A stretch of DNA of 64,000 nucleotides from an uncultured Opitutia bacterium. GTDB lineage: Bacteria; Verrucomicrobiota; Verrucomicrobiia; Opitutales; Opitutaceae. This document shows positions 48,557 through 56,946 of this stretch, in pieces. The position numbers were made by a program, and so were the translations under genes. Positions within the stretch are counted from its first letter, which is position 1. Each line of letters begins with the position of its first letter. Where the stretch lies: assembly GCA_903825285.1 (NCBI GenBank), contig CAIJZY010000003.1:87141-151140 (forward strand). Reading direction: 5' to 3'. A model generated the notes under the pieces. The model was not told where the DNA came from, searched no databases, and saw nothing but the letters and a program-made list of their open reading frames with translations.

Positions 48557-49870
48557 ATGAACGAACACACGCCCTTGCTGGGCTGGGCGGCCGGCAGCCT
48601 GCTGGCGGTGCTGTTCCTCGCCTTCGCGGTGCGCGCGGGGCGCCGGCTGCGGTTTCTCACCGACACCCCGACCTCGAAGGCGAAAGGGGTCTTCATCGGC
48701 CAGGTCGAGCTCGCCGGCCGCGCGACCATCAGCCAGCCCGTGCGCTCCTATCTCGCCGGGTCCGACACCGTCTGGTTCCGGTTCACCGTCGAGGAGGAGT
48801 GGGAGCGCTGGGAAACCGTGACGACCACCAACAGCAAGGGCGAGACCTCGACCAGCACCGTGCGCCGCTCGGGCTGGAATACCGTGGCCAAGGGCGGGGA
48901 GGCGCCGCCCTTCCTCGTGACGGACGACACCGGCAGCGTGCTCATCCGGCCCGACGGGGCGGAGGTGGAGCCCGACGAGCTGTTCAACGAGACGGCGGGC
49001 CCGGCCGATCCGGTCTATTTTGAAAAGGGCCCCGCCGCGGAGATCGCCGACTCCACCCACCGCCGGCGCTTCCGCGAGCAGGGCATCCCGTGCGGCGCCG
49101 CGCTCTTCGTGGCCGGGCGGGCGCGCGAGCGGAAGGACGCCGTGGCGCCGGAGGTGGCCGCGGACCGCCAGGCCGACCTCTTTCTCATCAGCTGCCGCCC
49201 GGAGTCGAAGGTGGAGCACGGCTACCGGCTGCAATTCTGGCTGCTCGGCGTGCTGGCCCTCCTGCCGCTGCCGGTCGCCGCGCTGCTGCTGGCGCGGTCC
49301 GCGGCCCAGCCGCCGAATGTCAGGCTCGTGGCCGGGCTCGCGGTCGGGGTGGGGCTGGTGTGGGCGTTTGCCTGGCTCTGGATGGCCTTCAACAGCCTCG
49401 TGCAGCTGCGCAACCGCGCCGCGCAGGCGTGGTCGCTGGTGGATGTGCAGCTGAAGCGGCGCGCCGACCTGATCCCGCGGCTGGTCGCGGTGGTGGCGGG
49501 GCTGCGCGACTATGAGCAGCGCGTGCAGACGGAGGTCGCGGCGCTGCGCGCGCAGGCGACGGCGACACCGGCCTGGGAGCCCGGCCCGGATGTCGCATCC
49601 ACGCATGCAACCCTCCGCGCGGTGGTCGAGCGCTATCCCGAGTTGCAGGCCAACGACGCCTTTCTCCAGCTGCAGCGCGAGCTGGCCGACACCGAGACGC
49701 GCATCGCCCTGGCCCGCGACTATTACAACGAGATCGCGACGCACCACAACACGCGCCTGGAAATCATCCCCGACCGCTGGCTGGCGCCGCTGGCCGGCCT
49801 GCGCGTCCGCAATCTGCTCGGCGCCGAGACCTTCGAGCGGGCCGCGGTTGCCGTGAACCTTGGACGGTGA
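48557..49870 (+). CDS. LemA-domain membrane protein with N-terminal GIDE/MUL1-like domain
   Basis: A 437-residue protein. One hydrophobic segment near residue 10-28 (WAAGSLLAVLFLAFAV), then a region like the GIDE/MUL1 domain (VELAGRATISQPVRSYLAG), two central hydrophobic segments (about 229-275), and a C-terminal LemA domain (LRNRAAQAWSLVDVQLKRRA, ELADTETRIALARDYYNE). LemA proteins are envelope proteins of unclear job. The GIDE-LemA fusion is less common than LemA alone. It follows the exported-protein gene after 49 bases, and ends close to a GTAG-type hairpin. Confidence 0.82.
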   Translation: MNEHTPLLGWAAGSLLAVLFLAFAVRAGRRLRFLTDTPTSKAKGVFIGQVELAGRATISQPVRSYLAGSDTVWFRFTVEEEWERWETVTTTNSKGETSTSTVRRSGWNTVAKGGEAPPFLVTDDTGSVLIRPDGAEVEPDELFNETAGPADPVYFEKGPAAEIADSTHRRRFREQGIPCGAALFVAGRARERKDAVAPEVAADRQADLFLISCRPESKVEHGYRLQFWLLGVLALLPLPVAALLLARSAAQPPNVRLVAGLAVGVGLVWAFAWLWMAFNSLVQLRNRAAQAWSLVDVQLKRRADLIPRLVAVVAGLRDYEQRVQTEVAALRAQATATPAWEPGPDVASTHATLRAVVERYPELQANDAFLQLQRELADTETRIALARDYYNEIATHHNTRLEIIPDRWLAPLAGLRVRNLLGAETFERAAVAVNLGR

Positions 49871-49921
49871 TCCAGCGGCAGGGTGCTGGAGCGGAATGGT
49901 CGTGCCCCGAATGGAATCAAG

Positions 49922-49952
49922 TGTAGGGCGGGGTCGCTGACCCCGCCCTACA
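49922..49952. repeat. GTAG-type palindromic element
   Basis: TGTAGGGCGGGGTC (49922-49935), loop GCT, GACCCCGCCCTACA (49939-49952): perfect 14-base arms. It begins with GTAG, the tetranucleotide that heads classical REP sequences, and shares GGCGGGGTC with the two hairpins at 45347-45428. It lies between the convergent LemA-domain gene and the glycosidase gene. Confidence 0.93.
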
Positions 49953-49984
49953 GCATCACTGATGGCTAGACGGCCCCGTCCGCG

Positions 49985-51547
49985 CTAGTTGCCCGCGGTG
50001 TCTGCGAGGTCGAAGGCGGTGGCGCCGGCGGGGACGGTCAGCCAGTGCGGACGCGCCGCGGTGCCGAGGCGCACCTTGAGCAGCGGCAGCGGATCCCGCG
50101 AAGCGCCATGCACGCGCCGGATCCGGCCGGTTGCGTCCGCCGCCACCTCGAAGTCCACCAGAGTGTGGCCCTGCGCCGTCCGCACGAGGAGGCCGGCCGC
50201 GTTCAGTCCAGTCCAGCCGACCGGCAGGCGCGGCAGGAGCGCGACCTCGCCCACGGCGTGGTCGTCGAGCCCGGCCATGAGGCGCGCGACCTTCATGGGC
50301 TCGGCGACGCAGACGAGGTTCAGCGCGCCGCAGCCCTCGTCGCGCGTTTTCCGCGCGGGATCGTCGGGCGAATAGTAGCGCTCGTAGAACCAGTGGGGAT
50401 TGGTGCGCGTGATGGGGTACTCGGGCGCGAAGGTGGCGCGCGCGAGCCAGTTCGCGGCCGGCGTGTACAGCTCGGGCCGGTCCATCAGCAGCATGTCCTG
50501 CAGCGCGTAGCCCTGGCCGTACGAGGGCCCGGTAAGAAAGCCCTCGTGGAGCACGTCGAACTGCGTCCACATCCCGTGGCGCGCGAACTGCATCAGGCGA
50601 TGCGGTCGGCCGAGCAGGGACCAGAACGTCTGCAGCGAGGGCGCGAGCCACGGCGCGGGATCGCGGAGCGGCTGGAAGCCATGGACGTCGGCCGCGTGCG
50701 ACATCACGCCGTTGACGCCGCCGAAGCCCTGGTTCTCGGGCGACTTCAGGGCCAGGTCGCTCGGCTGCAGCGTCGCGCGATCGAGGGCCCAGATCCACGT
50801 GCCATCACCCGCGACGAAATGGGTCACGAGCCCGTGCCGCAGCGCCTGCGCCGCCGCCGCGCACCCCGCGGCGAGCTCGGGCGCGCGCGGGTCGGCCGGA
50901 CGAAAACGGGCCGCGATCACGTCGAGCATCCAGGCGATCATCGCGTTCTGGACCACGTTGTAGAACAGCCCCTCGAGGCCCAGCCCGCCGCCAAACTCGC
51001 CGCTGCCGGCGACGAACGGCCGGTGCGACAGCTCGGCCAGCACGGCCCGTGCGGTGGACTCGGGCGCGAGCAGGAAATCCGCCAGCTCGCGGCGGGCCGG
51101 ATCCTCCTGCGGCAGGCGCTCCCACAACAGGACGACGCCGACGATGAAGAGGGCGTTGCCGTCCCACTCGCTGCCGCTGCTCCGCTCGCCGCGCGCGAGG
51201 TACATGGGCAGCGTCCAGAAACCCTCGGCATTGGGCGCGACGGAGCGGATGAGCGCCCGGGCCAGCGCCGTGGCGGTCACGAGGTCCCCGTGGTGGATGA
51301 GCTCCCGCAGCAGCACCGCGTTGTCGCGCGACCAGATCGTGTCATGCCAGGGCCGACCGTCCACGGAGGCGGTGAAGGCGCCGGCCGAAATCCCGCCCTC
51401 GGGCCCGATGCGATTCTTGGCCATGATGCCCGCCAGCGAGTCCTGCAGCTCGCGCGTGAAGAGCTCGGCCGCAGCATCGCCGCGGAAGCGCAGCCCCGCC
51501 GCGGGGGTCGGCGCGTTGGCGGGAGAGGGCAGGGGACGGGTAGTCAT
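49985..51547 (-). CDS. Six-hairpin glycosidase-like protein (amylo-alpha-1,6-glucosidase/MGH1 type)
   Basis: A 520-residue alpha/alpha-barrel protein. DTIWSRDNAVLL near residue 70, EGFWTLPMYLARGE and EFGGGLGLEGLFYNV match six-hairpin glycosidases such as MGH1 and amylo-alpha-1,6-glucosidase C-terminal domains. A C-terminal beta domain is visible. No signal peptide. The start at 51547 (MTTRPLPSPANAP) is followed by a normal N-terminus. It diverges from the M6P-isomerase-like gene across a repeat element. Substrate is unknown. Confidence 0.75.
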   Translation of the reverse strand: MTTRPLPSPANAPTPAAGLRFRGDAAAELFTRELQDSLAGIMAKNRIGPEGGISAGAFTASVDGRPWHDTIWSRDNAVLLRELIHHGDLVTATALARALIRSVAPNAEGFWTLPMYLARGERSSGSEWDGNALFIVGVVLLWERLPQEDPARRELADFLLAPESTARAVLAELSHRPFVAGSGEFGGGLGLEGLFYNVVQNAMIAWMLDVIAARFRPADPRAPELAAGCAAAAQALRHGLVTHFVAGDGTWIWALDRATLQPSDLALKSPENQGFGGVNGVMSHAADVHGFQPLRDPAPWLAPSLQTFWSLLGRPHRLMQFARHGMWTQFDVLHEGFLTGPSYGQGYALQDMLLMDRPELYTPAANWLARATFAPEYPITRTNPHWFYERYYSPDDPARKTRDEGCGALNLVCVAEPMKVARLMAGLDDHAVGEVALLPRLPVGWTGLNAAGLLVRTAQGHTLVDFEVAADATGRIRRVHGASRDPLPLLKVRLGTAARPHWLTVPAGATAFDLADTAGN

Positions 51548-51568
51548 GGCGAGACGGAGACTGCCAAT

Positions 51569-51706
51569 CGAACGCCCAACGTCCAACATCGAACACCGAA
51601 CAGCGCAGGGTCCTCGCGCCCCGCGCCGTGCGGTCGAATTGACTTCGACGCTGGACGTTCGGCGTTCGATGTTCGGCGTTCGCTTGGCCAGCTCCCAAAG
51701 CTGGCC
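51569..51706. repeat. CGAACGC-family inverted element with companion hairpin
   Basis: Left arm (51569-51603) has words CGAACGC, CCAACGT, CCAACAT, CGAACAC and CGAACAG at exact 7-bp spacing. The right arm (51643-51682) carries similar words inverted. A perfect hairpin, GGCCAGCT-CCCAA-AGCTGGCC (51686-51706), adjoins it. The element sits in the divergent gap between the glycosidase and the M6P-isomerase-like gene. Confidence 0.88.
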
Positions 51707-51753
51707 TTAATCCCCGCCCGCCTTTAGCCTCTGTCCCCAGCGCCGCCAACCCC

Positions 51754-52977
51754 ATGAGCCTATCCTCCCGCATCCACGTCACGCTCGACCACGGCCAGGG
51801 CATCCTCCGGCTCATCCCGGTGTTTGTCCCGCGGCGCTTCGCCAAGGCCGGGCGCCGGCTGCGGCTGCATCCCGACGATTACTATGCGCTCGGCACCGCG
51901 CGCGGCTCGATCAAGGAGCGCTGGTTCAGCTCGGTGATCAACTGCATGAATGGCCCGCTGGCGCCGGCGGACGAGGGCCTGAGCTATGTGCTGCCGCCGT
52001 CGAACCGGCTCGAGGAGAAGTTCACACTGCGCGACGCGCAGGCGGAGCTCGGCGCGCGGCTGGTCGGCGCGGAGCTGATGACGCGCCACGGCGGCTGGCC
52101 GATCTATTCCAAGTTCTTCGACTACCAGACGCCGCTCTTCCACCACCTCCACCTGGGCTTCGACGCGGCCGCCGCGGTGCACCGCCTGGGCAAGCCCGAG
52201 GCGTATTATTTCCCGCGGCAGCTGAACAACCACCTCGGCTCCTTCCCGCACACGTACTTCGGCTATGATCCCGACTGCACGATCGAGGAGGTTCGCCGCC
52301 GGCTCGCGCAGTATGAGTCGGGCGACACCCGCATCACGGAGCTGTCGCGGGCCTACCGCATCGAGCTGGGCACCGGCTGGTACACGCCGCCCGGCGTCGT
52401 GCACGCGCCGGGCTCCGTGCTCACCTATGAGCCGCAGTGGAACAGCGACGTGAACTCCGTGCACGAGAACATCGTGGACGGGGAGATCTACCCGTACGGC
52501 TTCCTGGCCGAGAATTGCCCGCCGGACCGGCAGCGCGACCTCGACTACATCCTCGGCCTGATGGACTGGCCGAAGAACACGGACCCCCACTACAAGAAGC
52601 ACTATTTCCGTCCACCGCTGCCCGGCCCGCAATTCGGCGCCGCCGGCGGCGAGGCGTGGATCACCTACGGCAACCCGTATTTCTCGGCGAAGGAGCTGAC
52701 GGTGGCACCGGGGCAGACCGTCGTGGTGACCGAGCCGGCGGCGTACGGTTGCATCGCCATCCAGGGCCACGGTCGTTTCGGTCCGCACATGGTGGAGTCG
52801 GCGACGATGCTGCGCTACGGCCAGCGCAGCTCCGACGAGTTCTTCGTGGGCCACGAGGCCGCGCGTGCCGGCGTGACGATCGTGAACCAAAGCGAGTCGG
52901 AACCGCTGGTCTTCCTGAAGCACTTCGGCCCCGACCACGGCGGCGCGCCCGCCGCGCCGGCGGTCACAGCCGGTTGA
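51754..52977 (+). CDS. Mannose-6-phosphate isomerase-like cupin protein
   Basis: A 407-residue protein with cupin character resembling class I mannose-6-phosphate isomerase: LFHHLHLGFD with a His-x-His pair, LNNHLGSFPHTYFGYDP, then YTPPGVVHAPGS, placing metal-ligand candidates. The match is partial; homologues in sugar gene clusters of this phylum are uncharacterised and may act on other substrates. No signal peptide. Its 3' end overlaps the minus-strand PhyH-type gene by 14 bases. Confidence 0.72.
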   Translation: MSLSSRIHVTLDHGQGILRLIPVFVPRRFAKAGRRLRLHPDDYYALGTARGSIKERWFSSVINCMNGPLAPADEGLSYVLPPSNRLEEKFTLRDAQAELGARLVGAELMTRHGGWPIYSKFFDYQTPLFHHLHLGFDAAAAVHRLGKPEAYYFPRQLNNHLGSFPHTYFGYDPDCTIEEVRRRLAQYESGDTRITELSRAYRIELGTGWYTPPGVVHAPGSVLTYEPQWNSDVNSVHENIVDGEIYPYGFLAENCPPDRQRDLDYILGLMDWPKNTDPHYKKHYFRPPLPGPQFGAAGGEAWITYGNPYFSAKELTVAPGQTVVVTEPAAYGCIAIQGHGRFGPHMVESATMLRYGQRSSDEFFVGHEAARAGVTIVNQSESEPLVFLKHFGPDHGGAPAAPAVTAG

Positions 52978-53791
52978 AGTGCCCCGGCGAGGTGTACTTC
53001 GGCGGGCCGATCATGAACTCGACGAGGCGGGGTTCGGCCCCCGCCAGGATGCCCGCAAGTTCCTCCGTGCGCGGCGCGGCCTGCAGTCGCCACGCGATGC
53101 TGTCGCCGCGACCGTACTGCAGCTGCATGAGATAGCGGGTGCCCTGCGATTGGTTCGGCCGGCCGCGGTGCCAGACCTGGTGGTTGAAAAGATAAATGTC
53201 ACCGGCTTGGCAGAGCACCGGCTCGGCCCCGCGCCCGGCGAACACCGGATCCTTGTCGGCCGGCAGCCGTCCGGAGCGTTGGCTGCCCGGCACGACCTCG
53301 GTCGGCCCGACTTCCGTAGTCAGTAGATCGGTCAGCGCCACCTGCACGCTGAGCCACATGACCGGCAGCCGCGTGCGCGGGTCCCACTGCGGGACCTCGG
53401 GCGGCAGCGGGTACTCGAGGATGTCGTCCACGTGCCAGTGCGAGATCGCCGCGCCGGGGCGGTTGCGGATGACATTCTGCGCGCAGAAGCGGCAATCGGG
53501 GCCGAGGATCTGCTGCACGAGGGAGTAGATCGGCTCGCGGAGAAACAGCTCGACGAAGGCGCGGTCGTACAGCTCGGCGTTGCGCAGGATGAACAGGCGG
53601 TCGTCGCCCCCCGGCGGGCAGATGGAGGGATCCCGCGACAGCTCGTCCGTCCGCTGTCGGAAGAACGCGCACTCGGCGGCGCTCAGGACGCCCTTGATCA
53701 GGGCGAAGCCGTCGCGGTGGAATTGGTCGAGCACGACGCGCATCGCGTCGTCAGGCAGGCGGGTGGTGAGCCCGCAGTCGGGGGAGGACAT
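52964..53791 (-). CDS. Phytanoyl-CoA dioxygenase (PhyH)-family protein
   Basis: A 275-residue Fe(II)/2-oxoglutarate oxygenase-like protein. The metal triad is H120 and D122 (HWHVDDI) and H208 (VWHRG), with the usual spacing. The family hydroxylates diverse small molecules, and the substrate here is unknown. The start at 53791 (MSSPDCGLTTRLP) is normal for the family; the open frame reaches 114 codons further, which is spurious. It converges on the M6P-isomerase-like gene and diverges from the TIM-barrel hydrolase-like gene. Confidence 0.87.
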   Translation of the reverse strand: MSSPDCGLTTRLPDDAMRVVLDQFHRDGFALIKGVLSAAECAFFRQRTDELSRDPSICPPGGDDRLFILRNAELYDRAFVELFLREPIYSLVQQILGPDCRFCAQNVIRNRPGAAISHWHVDDILEYPLPPEVPQWDPRTRLPVMWLSVQVALTDLLTTEVGPTEVVPGSQRSGRLPADKDPVFAGRGAEPVLCQAGDIYLFNHQVWHRGRPNQSQGTRYLMQLQYGRGDSIAWRLQAAPRTEELAGILAGAEPRLVEFMIGPPKYTSPGHFNRL

Positions 53792-53842
53792 CGTGGGGGA
53801 GTGCCGGCGAGCGTTGAGGGCGGCCAGTCCGCGCTGCAACCG

Positions 53843-53861
53843 AAAATCCTGCGCGGATTTT
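53843..53861. promoter_or_regulatory. Palindrome in a divergent promoter region
   Basis: AAAATCC-TGCGC-GGATTTT, perfect 7-base arms, in the 133-base gap between the PhyH-type gene and the TIM-barrel hydrolase-like gene. It is AT-rich in a GC-rich setting and looks like a regulator operator, for example of a LacI-type protein. Confidence 0.5.
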
Positions 53862-53924
53862 ACCCTTGCGGGCCGGAGCGGCGGCGGACGTTGATGCCGG
53901 GACACCCCGCGGTCCGTCCCGACC

Positions 53925-54998
53925 ATGACCTCACCCGCCGCCAAGCTGGCCCCACCCCCGCACGCCGAGCGGCTGCCCAACCGCGGCCAGCCGATCAAGC
54001 TGTTCTGCTGCGACCTGAACTGGTCGCGCTCGCCGGACCTGCAGGCGCTCCCGCCGGCCCAGCCGCAGGACTGGGCGGGGCTCGACCCGGTGGAGTACTT
54101 CGCGTGGCACCGGGACTTCGGCGTGAACATCATGTTCCTGCAGGGCTATGTCTTCGGCGGCTATGCGCTTTATCCCACGAAGCTCGGTCCCGTCGCCCCC
54201 GGCCCGGGCGCGGAGCTGTTCCCAAAAGTCTTCAAGCTCGCGGACAAGGCCGGCCTGCCATTCTGCGGGTATTTTTCTACCGGGCTCGACCTCATCGCGA
54301 GCAACCTCCGCGACGACTGGGTCGTGCCCACCAGCCGGAATCACATCTGGGCGGGCATGCTCGCGCCCGAGAGCCCGTGGACCGACCTGCTGTGCGCCCG
54401 CATCACAGAATTCCTCAAGCTGTACCCGGTCGAGTGGATCAATTTCGACTGCTTCAACTATGGGAAATACGACTGCAACGAGTTCCCCGTGCAGCCCTCG
54501 CCCCACGTGAAGGGGCCGTTCCGCGAGATCATCGGGCGCGAAATGCCGGAGCAGGCCGCGGACATCACCCCCGAGGAGAGCCTCCGCTACAAGCGCGAGA
54601 TCATGGCCCGGCAGTACTACCGCATCCGCGAGGCCATGCACGCGGGGAACCCCGGCACCAAGGCCAATTTCAACGTCCCGTTCTTCAAGCCCGCCGAGCC
54701 CATGTGGGTGGACCACCCGATGGTGAACGAGTGCGACCAGCTCATCGCCGAGTCGAGCGACGACGCGATCATGGACTGGCTGCTGAAGATCCGGAAGCCG
54801 CACCAGCGCGTCATGACGACGATCACCGGCCGGCCGCACGACCCGGGCCTGTGTGACCCGAACAGCTGGCGGAAATGGTACGACGCCGGGTGCGACTTCT
54901 TCGGCTACGTGCACGGCATCCCGCCGGATTTCCGTCCGCCGGGCATGTACAAGGACCAGGCGGACATTGTGCGCCAGGCCTACCAGCAGATGCCCTAG
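53925..54998 (+). CDS. TIM-barrel protein, probable glycoside hydrolase-like
   Basis: A 357-residue protein with no signal peptide. The N-terminal part has the motif IKLFCCDLNWSRSPDLQALP, later EWINFDCFNYGKYD and TKANFNVPFFK, resembling putative glycosyl hydrolase families with a TIM-barrel fold that are common in sugar gene clusters. Candidate acidic residues are in NFDCF and AESSDDAIMDW. The family remains uncharacterised. It diverges from the PhyH-type gene across a palindrome; both may be controlled by the same regulator. Confidence 0.6.
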   Translation: MTSPAAKLAPPPHAERLPNRGQPIKLFCCDLNWSRSPDLQALPPAQPQDWAGLDPVEYFAWHRDFGVNIMFLQGYVFGGYALYPTKLGPVAPGPGAELFPKVFKLADKAGLPFCGYFSTGLDLIASNLRDDWVVPTSRNHIWAGMLAPESPWTDLLCARITEFLKLYPVEWINFDCFNYGKYDCNEFPVQPSPHVKGPFREIIGREMPEQAADITPEESLRYKREIMARQYYRIREAMHAGNPGTKANFNVPFFKPAEPMWVDHPMVNECDQLIAESSDDAIMDWLLKIRKPHQRVMTTITGRPHDPGLCDPNSWRKWYDAGCDFFGYVHGIPPDFRPPGMYKDQADIVRQAYQQMP

Positions 54999-55025
54999 TC
55001 GGTGACCGGTGGACCGTCCCCGCGG

Positions 55026-55271
55026 TCAGCGGCGGCCGGGGCCCCGGACCGGTCCGATGTAGTGCCCGCCGCCCGGATGGACATAGGCACCGCCGCGGTA
55101 GCCGCCGTACCAGCCGCGACCGCCGCCATCGAGCCAGATGTCGTTGCGGAACCACGGACCTTCACCGTAGACCACCTCGCCGCTGCCGGCGACCCCCACG
55201 CATCCGATCCAGGCGAGCGGGAGACTGCTGAGCAAAATTGAGCCGAGGATAAGCTTGTGCAGGGGTTTCAT
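55026..55271 (-). CDS. Small glycine-rich probable lipoprotein
   Basis: An 81-residue protein with a hydrophobic N-terminus ending WIGCVGVAGSGE, so Cys24 may be lipidated although the -3 residue (Trp) is unusual. The remainder is Gly/Tyr/Arg-rich (GGYRGGAYVHPGGGHYIGP). It overlaps the end of the VOC gene by ATGA on the same strand, so they are coupled. Function unknown. Confidence 0.6.
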   Translation of the reverse strand: MKPLHKLILGSILLSSLPLAWIGCVGVAGSGEVVYGEGPWFRNDIWLDGGGRGWYGGYRGGAYVHPGGGHYIGPVRGPGRR

Positions 55272-56167
55272 TTGCTGGGGGTGGGGTTGACGTTGTCCAG
55301 GTACTGCACGAGCCCGACGGTGCCACCGGTGGGATCCAGGATGATCGCGAAGCGGCTGCCGAACTCCGCCGCGTGCGGCGTGACCAGCACCTCGCCGCCG
55401 AGGCCCGGGACCTTGGCCAGCGTCTGGTCCAGGTCGGCGACGCGAATGACACCGAGCCAGCTCGGCTTCACGCCCTCGCCCTCGGGCAGCGGGGCGATGC
55501 CGCCCCGTTTTTGCTCGTCGCTGGAAAGGATGAACTCGCTCTTGCGCTCGGTGTTGGTCTCCGGGGCCACGGTGAAGCCGATGGAGTCCCGGTAGAAGTT
55601 TGCCGAGGCGCCAGGGTATTTTGCGTACAGCTCGAACCAGTTCCAGCCGCCGACCTGGATCGCATCATCGGGTGAGTCACCCGAGCTCGACTCGAGCAAT
55701 CCGACCGGGATCGCATCCAGATCTGTGACGATGGCCTGGGCGCCGCGGTGCGGGAAAGGGCGGGCGGCGGCGCGGACGGTGCCACCGAGCTTGGTGACGT
55801 GCTCCAGCACGGCCGGGAGGTCGGTAACGGCGTAGTAGCCGATCCACCGCGAGGCCCGGATCGTGCCGCGGGCAGCGCGGGGGGCGAGACCGGCCACGGG
55901 CCGGCCCTCGTTGCTGAAGACCGTGTAGCTTTTGCCTTTCTGGTCGAGGGTCGTCGCGGTCCAGCCCAGCAGGCCGCAGTAGAACTTCGTGGCTTCCTCC
56001 GGATTGGCGGTGAAGAGATCGGCCCAGACCAGCTTGCCGGCGTGATGCTCGGTGGTCGCTGGCGTGTTGAGGGAGGGAAACGGGGCGGCCTGCACCGGGG
56101 TGGAGCAGCCGAGGGCCACCAAGGCGGCCAGCAGCGCCGCGGATCGAGGACTGGAATTCATGCGCAT
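55268..56167 (-). CDS. Exported VOC-superfamily (glyoxalase-like) protein, two domains
   Basis: A 299-residue protein. The N-terminus, RSAALLAALVALGCS, is a signal peptide with a lipobox-like LGC, so it may be a lipoprotein. Two VOC (glyoxalase/bleomycin-resistance) domains follow: LVWADLFTANPEEATKFYCG and WNWFELYAKYPGASANFYRD start the two repeats. Function may be binding or modification of a small ligand in the periplasm. The start at 56167 is one of several possible near it. The stop overlaps the next gene by ATGA. Confidence 0.82.
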   Translation of the reverse strand: MRMNSSPRSAALLAALVALGCSTPVQAAPFPSLNTPATTEHHAGKLVWADLFTANPEEATKFYCGLLGWTATTLDQKGKSYTVFSNEGRPVAGLAPRAARGTIRASRWIGYYAVTDLPAVLEHVTKLGGTVRAAARPFPHRGAQAIVTDLDAIPVGLLESSSGDSPDDAIQVGGWNWFELYAKYPGASANFYRDSIGFTVAPETNTERKSEFILSSDEQKRGGIAPLPEGEGVKPSWLGVIRVADLDQTLAKVPGLGGEVLVTPHAAEFGSRFAIILDPTGGTVGLVQYLDNVNPTPSK

Positions 56168-56296
56168 AGGGTACGGGCGAACCCGTGCCCGGAGCATGCG
56201 CGCCCCGACGTCGTGCGGCTATGGGGTGAAAGCCCACCGACCTCACCTTGGCCGGGCCCAGGCGGACTCGACCCTCATCCCGCCATATGCGCCGAC

Positions 56297-56743
56297 TCAG
56301 CTTTCCTCCGGCGGGGCGTCGTACAATTCGCGCACGGACCCGCGGAGCAGGACAATCAGCGTGAAGGCGCCCAGGACGGTCCCGAGCGGGATGCACAGCA
56401 GGTCGAGCCCCGCGACCACCAGCGACAGCGTCCGGTAGCGCACCTTGTGCAGGGACAGGGCGGAGAGCAGGTTGGCGATGCCGCCGATCAGGATCATGAT
56501 GCCGGCGACGAGGTAGAACCAGTTCAGGATCGTGAACAGCGCGGCCGGCGGGACATTGCCCTTCGCGCCCTTGGCGGCGTCGCCCACCGCGAGGATCGCA
56601 TGCACAAAGGCATAGTGCAGCCCGAGGAAGCCGATCCCGACGAGGGAGAACCCGGCAATGATGAAGTGAAACACGGTCAGGATCCGGAGGTGATCGCGGT
56701 CAACCTTGCGCTGATCCCGGAGGAGGGGAGGCAGTTCGCTCAT
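56297..56743 (-). CDS. Small four-helix membrane protein of unknown function
   Basis: A 148-residue protein with four hydrophobic segments (LTVFHFIIAGFSLVGIGFLG; AALFTILNWFYLVAGIMILI, and two more). The N-terminus, MSELPPLLRDQRKVDRDHLR, is conserved-looking. No functional domain is known to me. It diverges from the GH42 gene; the 203-base gap holds a 10-base palindrome, TGTGCGCACA (56765-56774), a possible operator. Confidence 0.7.
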   Translation of the reverse strand: MSELPPLLRDQRKVDRDHLRILTVFHFIIAGFSLVGIGFLGLHYAFVHAILAVGDAAKGAKGNVPPAALFTILNWFYLVAGIMILIGGIANLLSALSLHKVRYRTLSLVVAGLDLLCIPLGTVLGAFTLIVLLRGSVRELYDAPPEES

Positions 56744-56764
56744 GGTGATGGGGGGTTAATCTGC

Positions 56765-56774
56765 TGTGCGCACA
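56765..56774. promoter_or_regulatory. Palindrome upstream of GH42 gene
   Basis: TGTGCGCACA is a perfect 10-base palindrome, followed by AT-rich sequence, between the small membrane protein gene and the GH42 beta-galactosidase gene. An operator is possible, but it has no independent support. Confidence 0.3.
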
Positions 56775-56946
56775 AATTATAGGTCCGGCGGAATCAGGAG
56801 GACAGTAGAATCGGGGGCGGATTTTCCAGCCGGCCGGGGAAGGTGCCTGCGTTGGACGGATGACGGGCAATCAGCCTCCACCCTTTGATGTTCGGAAGAA
56901 AGTTTCGCACAAACGCCGGCGGGAGTCAGGATGGGAAATCCCCACC

